Part shown: positions 20,889 to 31,900 of the stretch, one piece after another
Layout of the letters: each line of letters opens with the position of its first letter
Numbering within the stretch: the stretch's first letter is position 1
Assembly: GCA_027574665.1 (NCBI GenBank)
Contig: CM050657.1
Location: forward strand, 30,689,408 to 30,753,407
Reading direction: 5' to 3'
DNA length: 64,000 nt
DNA from: Rhynochetos jubatus
Taxonomy: Eukaryota; Chordata; Aves; Eurypygiformes; Rhynochetidae
Position numbers and translations under genes: made by a program
The notes under the pieces: generated by a model
The model's database searches: none
Seen by the model: only the letters and a program-made list of their open reading frames with translations
Told to the model about the DNA's origin: nothing

Positions 20889-23800
20889 GTGGATTTCGAC
20901 TTTCCCGGGGATACAGAGCTCTGTCTTAAGAGGCATGCAGTGCTCTGCCAAAACAAACAAGGTTTCGCTAAGAAATTCCCTCGTAGCTCTTTCCCTTTTG
21001 GAGGAAAAGGGAGAGGTTTGTTTCTAAGCTTTGCAAGCGGTCCCGCGCTCTGCCGAAAAGGGAACGAACTGCTAGAGCACAGCGAGAGAAAACAGCGCAA
21101 GCAATTCCTTCCTAGCTCTTTCTGTTGCCGAGGAACTGTGGCACTGTTGGAACTGGAGATTGCAAGCAACACAGCGATCCGGCTGCTCTGGCACGCAGTG
21201 CTCTGCAAGGGCGTAGCAAGAAGGGACAAGAAATTCTCTCCTAACTCTTTCTGTTTGGTCGCATTACAGTGCTGCTTCAGATGTCCGTGTTAGGGCAGAC
21301 GCTTCAACGAGCCGCGCATTCCAGCCTCTCCGAGCCTGTTAGCACAGAGAAGGTGACCCTGTGGATTTCGACTTTCCCGGGGATACAGAGCTCTGTCTTA
21401 AGAGGCATGCAGTGCTCTGCCAAAACAAACAAGGTTTCGCTAAGAAATTCCCTCGTAGCTCTTTCCCTTTTGGAGGAAAAGGGAGAGGTTTGTTTCTAAG
21501 CTTTGCAAGCGGTCCCGCGCTCTGCCGAAAAGGGAACGAACTGCTAGAGCACAGCGAGAGAAAACAGCGCAAGCAATTCCTTCCTAGCTCTTTCTGTTGC
21601 CGAGGAACTGTGGCACTGTTGGAACTGGAGATTGCAAGCAACACAGCGATCCGGCTGCTCTGGCACGCAGTGCTCTGCAAAGGCGCAGCAAGAAGGGACA
21701 AGAAATTCTCTCCTAACTCTTTCTGTTTGGTCGCATTACAGTGCTGCTTCAGATGTCCGTGTTCGGGCAGACGCTTCAACTAGCCGCGCATTCCAGCCTC
21801 TCCGAGCCTGTTAGCACAGAGAAGGTGACCCTGTGGATTTCGACTTTCCCGGGGATACAGAGCTCTGTCTTAAGAGGCATGCAGTGCTCTGCCAAAACAA
21901 ACAAGGTTTCGCTAAGAAATTCCCTCGTAGCTCTTTCCCTTTTGGAGGAAAAGGGAGAGGTTTGTTTCTAAGCTTTGCAAGCGGTCCCGCGCTCTGCCGA
22001 AAAGGGAACGAACTGCTAGAGCACAGCGAGAGAAAACAGCGCAAGCAATTCCTTCCTAGCTCTTTCTGTTGCCGAGGAACTGTGGCACTGTTGGAACTGG
22101 AGATTGCAAGCAACACAGCGATCCGGCTGCTCTGGCACGCAGTGCTCTGCAAGGGCGCAGCAAGAAGGGACAAGAAATTCTCTCCTAACTCTTTCTGTTT
22201 GGTCGCATTACAGTGCTGCTTCAGATGTCCGTGTTCGGGCAGACGCTTCAACGAGCCGCGCATTCCAGCCTCTCCGAGCCTGTTAGCACAGAGAAGGTGA
22301 CCCTGTGGATTTCGACTTTCCCGGGGATACAGAGCTCTGTCTTAAGAGACATGCAGTGCTCTGCCAAAACAAACAAGGTTTCGCTAAGAAATTCCCTCGT
22401 AGCTCTTTCCCTTTTGGAGGAAAAGGGAGAGGTTTGTTTCTAAGCTTTGCAAGCGGTCCCGCGCTCTGCCGAAAAGGGAACGAACTGCTAGAGCACAGCG
22501 AGAGAAAACAGCGCAAGCAATTCCTTCCTAGCTCTTTCTGTTGCCGAGGAACTGTGGCACTGTTGGAACTGGAGATTGCAAGCAACACAGCGATCCGGCT
22601 GCTCTGGCACGCAGTGCTCTGCAAGGGCGCAGCAAGAAGGGACAAGAAATTCTCTCCTAACTCTTTCTGTTTGGTCGCATTACAGTGCTGCTTCAGATGT
22701 CCGTGTTCGGGCAGACGCTTCAACGAGCCGCGCATTCGAGCCTCTCCGAGCCTGTTAGCACAGAGAAGGTGACCCTGTGGATTTCGACTTTCCCGGGGAT
22801 ACAGAGCTCTGTCTTAAGAGACATGCAGTGCTTTGCCAAAACAAACAAGGTTTCGCTAAGAAATTCCCTCGTAGCTCTTTCCCTTTTGGAGGAAAAGGGA
22901 GAGGTTTGTTTTTAAGCTTTGCAAGCGGTCCCGCGCTCTGCCGAAAAGGGAACGAACTGCTAGAGCACAGCGAGAGAAAACAGCGCAAGCAATTCCTTCC
23001 TAGCTCTTTCTGTTGCCGAGGAACTGTGGCACTGTTGGAACTGGAGATTGCAAGCAACACAGCGATCCGGCTGCTCTGGCACGCAGTGCTCTGCAAAGGC
23101 GCAGCAAGAAGGGACAAGAAATTCTCTCCTAACTCTTTCTGTTTGGTCGCATTACAGTGCTGCTTCAGATGTCCGTGTTCGGGCAGACGCTTCAACGAGC
23201 CGCGCATTCCAGCCTCTCCGAGCCTGTTAGCACAGAGAAGGTGACCCTGTGGATTTCGACTTTCCCGGGGATACAGAGCTCTGTCTTAAGAGGCATGCAG
23301 TGCTCTGCCAAAACAAACAAGGTTTCGCTAAGAAATTCCCTCGTAGCTCTTTCCCTTTTGGAGGAAAAGGGAGAGGTTTGTTTCTAAGCTTTGCAAGCGG
23401 TCCCGCGCTCTGCCGAAAAGGGAACGAACTGCTAGAGCACAGCGAGAGAAAACAGCGCAAGCAATTCCTTCCTAGCTCTTTCTGTTGCCGAGGAACTGTG
23501 GCACTGTTGGAACTGGAGATTGCAAGCAACACAGCGATCCGGCTGCTCTGGCACGCAGTGCTCTGCAAAGGCGCAGCAAGAAGGGACAAGAAATTCTCTC
23601 CTAACTCTTTCTGTTTGGTCGCATTACAGTGCTGCTTCAGATGTCCGTGTTCGGGCAGACGCTTCAACGAGCCGCGCATTCCAGGCTCTCCGAGCCTGTT
23701 AGCACAGAGAAGGTGACCCTGTGGATTTCGACTTTCCCGGGGATCCAGAGCTCTGTCTTAAGAGGCATGCAGTGCTCTGCCAAAACAAACAAGGTTTCGC

Positions 23801-26076
23801 TAAGAAATTCCCTCGTAGCTCTTTCCCTTTTGGAGGAAAAGGGAGAGGTTTGTTTCTAAGCTTTGCAAGCGGTCCCGCGCTCTGCCGAAAAGGGAACGAA
23901 CTGCTAGAGCACAGCGAGAGAAAACAGCGCAAGCAATTCCTTCCTAGCTCTTTCTGTTGCCGAGGAACTGTGGCACTGTTGGAACTGGAGATTGCAAGCA
24001 ACACAGCGATCCGGCTGCTCTGGCACGCAGTGCTCTGCAAAGGCGCAGCAAGAAGGGACAAGAAATTCTCTCCTAACTCTTTCTGTTTGGTCGCATTACA
24101 GTGCTGCTTCAGATGTCCGTGTTCGGGCAGACGCTTCAACGAGCCGCGCATTCCAGCCTCTCCGAGCCTGTTAGCACAGAGAAGGTGACCCTGTGGATTT
24201 CGACTTTCCCGGGGATACAGAGCTCTGTCTTAAGAGGCATGCAGTGCTCTGCCAAAACAAACAAGGTTTCGCTAAGAAATTCCCTCGTAGCTCTTTCCCT
24301 TTTGGAGGAAAAGGGAGAGCTTTGTTTCTAAGCTTTGCAAGCGGTCCCGCGCTCTGCCGAAAAGGGAACGAACTGCTAGAGCACAGCGAGAGGAAACAGC
24401 GCAAGCAATTCTTTCCTAGCTCTTTCTGTTGCCGAGGAACTGTGGCACTGTTGGAACTGGAGATTGCAAGCAACACAGCCATCCGGCTGCTCTGGCACGC
24501 AGTGCTCTGCAAAGGCGCAGCAAGAAGGGACAAGAAATTCTCTCCTAACTCTTTCTGTTTGGTCGCATTACAGTGCTGCTTCAGATGTCCGTGTTCGGGC
24601 AGACGCTTCAACGAGCCGCGCATTCCAGCCTCTCCGAGCCTGTTAGCACAGAGAAGGTGACCCTGTGGATTTCGACTTTCCCGGGGATACAGAGCTCTGT
24701 CTTAAGAGGCATGCAGTGCTCTGCCAAAACAAACAAGGTTTCGCTAAGAAATTCCCTCGTAGCTCTTTCCCTTTTGGAGGAAAAGGGAGAGGTTTGTTTT
24801 TAAGCTTTGCAAGCGGTCCCGCGCTCTGCCGAAAAGGGAACGAACTGCTGGAGCACAGTGAGAGAAAACAGCGCAAGCAATTCCTTCCTAGCTCTTTCTG
24901 TTGCCGAGGAACTGTGGCACTGTTGGAACTGGAGATTGCAAGCAACACAGCGATCCGGCTGCTCTGGCACGCAGTGCTCTGCAAAGGCGCAGCAAGAAGG
25001 GACAAGAAATTCTCTCCTAACTCTTTCTGTTTGGTCGCATGACAGTGCTGCTTCAGATGTCCGTGTTCGGGCAGACGCTTCAACGAGCCGCGCATTCCAG
25101 CCTCTCCGAGCCTGTTAGCACAGAGAAGGTGACCCTGTGGATTTCGACTTTCCCGGGGACACAGAGCTCTGTCTTAAGAGGCATGCAGTGCTCTGCCAAA
25201 ACAAACAAGGTTTCGCTAAGAAATTCCCTCGTAGCTCTTTCCCTTTTGGAGGAAAAGGGAGAGCTTTGTTTCTAAGCTTTGCAAGCGGTCCCGCGCTCTG
25301 CCGAAAAGGGAACGAACTGCTAGAGCACAGCGAGAGAAAACAGCGCAAGCAATTCCTTCCTAGCTCTTTCTGTTGCCGAGGAACTGTGGCACTGTTGGAA
25401 CTGGAGATTGCAAGCAACACAGCGATCCGGCTGCTCTGGCACGCAGTGCTCTGCAAAGGCGCAGCAAGAAGGGACAAGAAATTCTCTCCTAACTCTTTCT
25501 GTTTGGTCGCATTACAGTGCTGCTTCAGATGTCCGTGTTCGGGCAGACGCTTCAACGAGCCGCGCATTCCAGCCTCTCCGAGCCTGTTAGCACAGAGAAG
25601 GTGACCCTGTGGATTTCGACTTTCGCGGGGATCCAGAGCTCTGTCTTAAGAGGCATGCAGTGCTCTGCCAAAACAAACAAGGTTTCGCTAAGAAATTCCC
25701 TCGTAGCTCTTTCCCTTTTGGAGGAAAAGGGAGAGGTTTGTTTCTAAGCTTTGCAAGCGGTCCCGCGCTCTGCCGAAAAGGGAACGAACTGCTAGAGCAC
25801 AGCGAGAGAAAACAGCGCAAGCAATTCCTTCCTAGCTCTGTTGCCGAGGAACTGTGGCACTGTTGGAACTGGAGATTGCAAGCAACACAGCGATCCGGCT
25901 GCTCTGGCACGCAGTGCTCTGCAAAGGCGCAGCAAGAAGGGACAAGAAATTCTCTCCTAACTCTTTCTGTTTGGTCGCATTACAGTGCTGCTTCAGATGT
26001 CCGTGTTCGGGCAGACGCTTCAATGAGCCGCGCATTCCAGCCTCTCCGAGCCTGTTAGCACAGAGAAGGTGACCCT
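20889..26076 (+). repeat. 11-monomer higher-order repeat, copy H3 (5188 bp)
   Basis: Starts a to k: 20889, 21361, 21833, 22305, 22777, 23249, 23721, 24193, 24665, 25137 and 25609. It directly abuts H2. It differs from H1 at marker sites only near its ends: the first monomer has G at offset 45, and the last ends CAATGAG rather than CAACGAG. Confidence 0.88.
25609..26076 (+). repeat. Type-k monomer with 4-bp deletion (468 bp), H3
   Basis: It carries the same deletion and linked changes, but ends CAATGAG (C-to-T at a CpG, offset 420). The following a monomer has A at offset 45. Confidence 0.93.
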
Positions 26077-27492
26077 GTGGATTTCGACTTTCCCGGGGAT
26101 ACAGAGCTCTGTCTTAAGAGACATGCAGTGCTCTGCCAAAACAAACAAGGTTTCGCTAAGAAATTCCCTCGTAGCTCTTTCCCTTTTGGAGGAAAAGGGA
26201 GAGGTTTGTTTCTAAGCTTTGCAAGCGGTCCCGCGCTCTGCCGAAAAGGGAACGAACTGCTAGAGCACAGCGAGAGAAAACAGCGCAAGCAATTCCTTCC
26301 TAGCTCTTTCTGTTGCCGAGGAACTGTGGCACTGTTGGAACTGGAGATTGCAAGCAACACAGCGATCCGGCTGCTCTGGCACGCAGTGCTCTGCAAGGGC
26401 GTAGCAAGAAGGGACAAGAAATTCTCTCCTAACTCTTTCTGTTTGGTCGCATTACAGTGCTGCTTCAGATGTCCGTGTTAGGGCAGACGCTTCAACGAGC
26501 CGCGCATTCCAGCCTCTCCGAGCCTGTTAGCACAGAGAAGGTGACCCTGTGGATTTCGACTTTCCCGGGGATACAGAGCTCTGTCTTAAGAGGCATGCAG
26601 TGCTCTGCCAAAACAAACAAGGTTTCGCTAAGAAATTCCCTCGTAGCTCTTTCCCTTTTGGAGGAAAAGGGAGAGGTTTGTTTCTAAGCTTTGCAAGCGG
26701 TCCCGCGCTCTGCCGAAAAGGGAACGAACTGCTAGAGCACAGCGAGAGAAAACAGCGCAAGCAATTCCTTCCTAGCTCTTTCTGTTGCCGAGGAACTGTG
26801 GCACTGTTGGAACTGGAGATTGCAAGCAACACAGCGATCCGGCTGCTCTGGCACGCAGTGCTCTGCAAAGGCGCAGCAAGAAGGGACAAGAAATTCTCTC
26901 CTAACTCTTTCTGTTTGGTCGCATTACAGTGCTGCTTCAGATGTCCGTGTTCGGGCAGACGCTTCAACTAGCCGCGCATTCCAGCCTCTCCGAGCCTGTT
27001 AGCACAGAGAAGGTGACCCTGTGGATTTCGACTTTCCCGGGGATACAGAGCTCTGTCTTAAGAGGCATGCAGTGCTCTGCCAAAACAAACAAGGTTTCGC
27101 TAAGAAATTCCCTCGTAGCTCTTTCCCTTTTGGAGGAAAAGGGAGAGGTTTGTTTCTAAGCTTTGCAAGCGGTCCCGCGCTCTGCCGAAAAGGGAACGAA
27201 CTGCTAGAGCACAGCGAGAGAAAACAGCGCAAGCAATTCCTTCCTAGCTCTTTCTGTTGCCGAGGAACTGTGGCACTGTTGGAACTGGAGATTGCAAGCA
27301 ACACAGCGATCCGGCTGCTCTGGCACGCAGTGCTCTGCAAGGGCGCAGCAAGAAGGGACAAGAAATTCTCTCCTAACTCTTTCTGTTTGGTCGCATTACA
27401 GTGCTGCTTCAGATGTCCGTGTTCGGGCAGACGCTTCAACGAGCCGCGCATTCCAGCCTCTCCGAGCCTGTTAGCACAGAGAAGGTGACCCT

Positions 27493-27964
27493 GTGGATTT
27501 CGACTTTCCCGGGGATACAGAGCTCTGTCTTAAGAGACATGCAGTGCTCTGCCAAAACAAACAAGGTTTCGCTAAGAAATTCCCTCGTAGCTCTTTCCCT
27601 TTTGGAGGAAAAGGGAGAGGTTTGTTTCTAAGCTTTGCAAGCGGTCCCGCGCTCTGCCGAAAAGGGAACGAACTGCTAGAGCACAGCGAGAGAAAACAGC
27701 GCAAGCAATTCCTTCCTAGCTCTTTCTGTTGCCGAGGAACTGTGGCACTGTTGGAACTGGAGATTGCAAGCAACACAGCGATCCGGCTGCTCTGGCACGC
27801 AGTGCTCTGCAAGGGCGCAGCAAGAAGGGACAAGAAATTCTCTCCTAACTCTTTCTGTTTGGTCGCATGACAGTGCTGCTTCAGATGTCCGTGTTCGGGC
27901 AGACGCTTCAACGAGCCGCGCATTCCAGCCTCTCCGAGCCTGTTAGCACAGAGAAGGTGACCCT
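27493..27964 (+). repeat. Hybrid d/i monomer with a mappable crossover
   Basis: The left part is type d: A at offset 45 and G at offset 321 (27813), with none of the T at 136 or GGAGCACAGTG of type i. The right part is type i: G at offset 377 (27869) and the C state at 434. The exchange therefore lies between 27814 and 27868, in or just before the AATTCT core of sub-repeat C. The total length stays 472 bp, so recombination was in register. Confidence 0.85.
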
Positions 27965-28436
27965 GTGGATTTCGACTTTCCCGGGGACACAGAGCTCTGT
28001 CTTAAGAGGCATGCAGTGCTCTGCCAAAACAAACAAGGTTTCGCTAAGAAATTCCCTCGTAGCTCTTTCCCTTTTGGAGGAAAAGGGAGAGCTTTGTTTC
28101 TAAGCTTTGCAAGCGGTCCCGCGCTCTGCCGAAAAGGGAACGAACTGCTAGAGCACAGCGAGAGAAAACAGCGCAAGCAATTCCTTCCTAGCTCTTTCTG
28201 TTGCCGAGGAACTGTGGCACTGTTGGAACTGGAGATTGCAAGCAACACAGCGATCCGGCTGCTCTGGCACGCAGTGCTCTGCAAAGGCGCAGCAAGAAGG
28301 GACAAGAAATTCTCTCCTAACTCTTTCTGTTTGGTCGCATTACAGTGCTGCTTCAGATGTCCGTGTTCGGGCAGACGCTTCAACGAGCCGCGCATTCCAG
28401 CCTCTCCGAGCCTGTTAGCACAGAGAAGGTGACCCT

Positions 28437-28904
28437 GTGGATTTCGACTTTCGCGGGGATCCAGAGCTCTGTCTTAAGAGGCATGCAGTGCTCTGCCAAA
28501 ACAAACAAGGTTTCGCTAAGAAATTCCCTCGTAGCTCTTTCCCTTTTGGAGGAAAAGGGAGAGGTTTGTTTCTAAGCTTTGCAAGCGGTCCCGCGCTCTG
28601 CCGAAAAGGGAACGAACTGCTAGAGCACAGCGAGAGAAAACAGCGCAAGCAATTCCTTCCTAGCTCTGTTGCCGAGGAACTGTGGCACTGTTGGAACTGG
28701 AGATTGCAAGCAACACAGCGATCCGGCTGCTCTGGCACGCAGTGCTCTGCAAAGGCGCAGCAAGAAGGGACAAGAAATTCTCTCCTAACTCTTTCTGTTT
28801 GGTCGCATTACAGTGCTGCTTCAGATGTCCGTGTTCGGGCAGACGCTTCAATGAGCCGCGCATTCCAGCCTCTCCGAGCCTGTTAGCACAGAGAAGGTGA
28901 CCCT
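28437..28904 (+). repeat. Type-k monomer with 4-bp deletion (468 bp), H4
   Basis: It shares the deletion, the linked changes and the CAATGAG end with the copy at 25609, so H3 and H4 have the closest k monomers. Confidence 0.93.
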
Positions 28905-31900
28905 GTGGATTTCGACTTTCCCGGGGATACAGAGCTCTGTCTTAAGAGACATGCAGTGCTCTGCCAAAACAAACAAGGTTTCGCTAAGAAATTCCCTCGT
29001 AGCTCTTTCCCTTTTGGAGGAAAAGGGAGAGGTTTGTTTCTAAGCTTTGCAAGCGGTCCCGCGCTCTGCCGAAAAGGGAACGAACTGCTAGAGCACAGCG
29101 AGAGAAAACAGCGCAAGCAATTCCTTCCTAGCTCTTTCTGTTGCCGAGGAACTGTGGCACTGTTGGAACTGGAGATTGCAAGCAACACAGCGATCCGGCT
29201 GCTCTGGCACGCAGTGCTCTGCAAGGGCGTAGCAAGAAGGGACAAGAAATTCTCTCCTAACTCTTTCTGTTTGGTCGCATTACAGTGCTGCTTCAGATGT
29301 CCGTGTTAGGGCAGACGCTTCAACGAGCCGCGCATTCCAGCCTCTCCGAGCCTGTTAGCACAGAGAAGGTGACCCTGTGGATTTCGACTTTCCCGGGGAT
29401 ACAGAGCTCTGTCTTAAGAGGCATGCAGTGCTCTGCCAAAACAAACAAGGTTTCGCTAAGAAATTCCCTCGTAGCTCTTTCCCTTTTGGAGGAAAAGGGA
29501 GAGGTTTGTTTCTAAGCTTTGCAAGCGGTCCCGCGCTCTGCCGAAAAGGGAACGAACTGCTAGAGCACAGCGAGAGAAAACAGCGCAAGCAATTCCTTCC
29601 TAGCTCTTTCTGTTGCCGAGGAACTGTGGCACTGTTGGAACTGGAGATTGCAAGCAACACAGCGATCCGGCTGCTCTGGCACGCAGTGCTCTGCAAAGGC
29701 GCAGCAAGAAGGGACAAGAAATTCTCTCCTAACTCTTTCTGTTTGGTCGCATTACAGTGCTGCTTCAGATGTCCGTGTTCGGGCAGACGCTTCAACTAGC
29801 CGCGCATTCCAGCCTCTCCGAGCCTGTTAGCACAGAGAAGGTGACCCTGTGGATTTCGACTTTCCCGGGGATACAGAGCTCTGTCTTAAGAGGCATGCAG
29901 TGCTCTGCCAAAACAAACAAGGTTTCGCTAAGAAATTCCCTCGTAGCTCTTTCCCTTTTGGAGGAAAAGGGAGAGGTTTGTTTCTAAGCTTTGCAAGCGG
30001 TCCCGCGCTCTGCCGAAAAGGGAACGAACTGCTAGAGCACAGCGAGAGAAAACAGCGCAAGCAATTCCTTCCTAGCTCTTTCTGTTGCCGAGGAACTGTG
30101 GCACTGTTGGAACTGGAGATTGCAAGCAACACAGCGATCCGGCTGCTCTGGCACGCAGTGCTCTGCAAGGGCGCAGCAAGAAGGGACAAGAAATTCTCTC
30201 CTAACTCTTTCTGTTTGGTCGCATTACAGTGCTGCTTCAGATGTCCGTGTTCGGGCAGACGCTTCAACGAGCCGCGCATTCCAGCCTCTCCGAGCCTGTT
30301 AGCACAGAGAAGGTGACCCTGTGGATTTCGACTTTCCCGGGGATACAGAGCTCTGTCTTAAGAGACATGCAGTGCTCTGCCAAAACAAACAAGGTTTCGC
30401 TAAGAAATTCCCTCGTAGCTCTTTCCCTTTTGGAGGAAAAGGGAGAGGTTTGTTTCTAAGCTTTGCAAGCGGTCCCGCGCTCTGCCGAAAAGGGAACGAA
30501 CTGCTAGAGCACAGCGAGAGAAAACAGCGCAAGCAATTCCTTCCTAGCTCTTTCTGTTGCCGAGGAACTGTGGCACTGTTGGAACTGGAGATTGCAAGCA
30601 ACACAGCGATCCGGCTGCTCTGGCACGCAGTGCTCTGCAAGGGCGCAGCAAGAAGGGACAAGAAATTCTCTCCTAACTCTTTCTGTTTGGTCGCATTACA
30701 GTGCTGCTTCAGATGTCCGTGTTCGGGCAGACGCTTCAACGAGCCGCGCATTCGAGCCTCTCCGAGCCTGTTAGCACAGAGAAGGTGACCCTGTGGATTT
30801 CGACTTTCCCGGGGATACAGAGCTCTGTCTTAAGAGACATGCAGTGCTCTGCCAAAACAAACAAGGTTTCGCTAAGAAATTCCCTCGTAGCTCTTTCCCT
30901 TTTGGAGGAAAAGGGAGAGGTTTGTTTTTAAGCTTTGCAAGCGGTCCCGCGCTCTGCCGAAAAGGGAACGAACTGCTGGAGCACAGTGAGAGAAAACAGC
31001 GCAAGCAATTCCTTCCTAGCTCTTTCTGTTGCCGAGGAACTGTGGCACTGTTGGAACTGGAGATTGCAAGCAACACAGCGATCCGGCTGCTCTGGCACGC
31101 AGTGCTCTGCAAAGGCGCAGCAAGAAGGGACAAGAAATTCTCTCCTAACTCTTTCTGTTTGGTCGCATTACAGTGCTGCTTCAGATGTCCGTGTTCGGGC
31201 AGACGCTTCAACGAGCCGCGCATTCCAGCCTCTCCGAGCCTGTTAGCACAGAGAAGGTGACCCTGTGGATTTCGACTTTCCCGGGGATACAGAGCTCTGT
31301 CTTAAGAGGCATGCAGTGCTCTGCCAAAACAAACAAGGTTTCGCTAAGAAATTCCCTCGTAGCTCTTTCCCTTTTGGAGGAAAAGGGAGAGGTTTGTTTC
31401 TAAGCTTTGCAAGCGGTCCCGCGCTCTGCCGAAAAGGGAACGAACTGCTAGAGCACAGCGAGAGAAAACAGCGCAAGCAATTCCTTCCTAGCTCTTTCTG
31501 TTGCCGAGGAACTGTGGCACTGTTGGAACTGGAGATTGCAAGCAACACAGCGATCCGGCTGCTCTGGCACGCAGTGCTCTGCAAAGGCGCAGCAAGAAGG
31601 GACAAGAAATTCTCTCCTAACTCTTTCTGTTTGGTCGCATTACAGTGCTGCTTCAGATGTCCGTGTTCGGGCAGACGCTTCAACGAGCCGCGCATTCCAG
31701 CCTCTCCGAGCCTGTTAGCACAGAGAAGGTGACCCTGTGGATTTCGACTTTCCCGGGGATACAGAGCTCTGTCTTAAGAGGCATGCAGTGCTCTGCCAAA
31801 ACAAACAAGGTTTCGCTAAGAAATTCCCTCGTAGCTCTTTCCCTTTTGGAGGAAAAGGGAGAGCTTTGTTTCTAAGCTTTGCAAGCGGTCCCGCGCTCTG

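Larger units (their letters stand above)
26077..28904 (+). repeat. Shortened higher-order repeat, copy H4 (a-b-c-d/i-j-k, 2828 bp)
   Basis: Starts: a 26077, b 26549, c 27021, hybrid d/i 27493, j 27965, k 28437. Five monomers' worth of sequence (end of d to start of i) is missing compared with H3, exactly 2360 bp, and the k monomer keeps the 4-bp deletion. This is the product expected from unequal crossover between non-allelic monomers in register. Confidence 0.88.
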
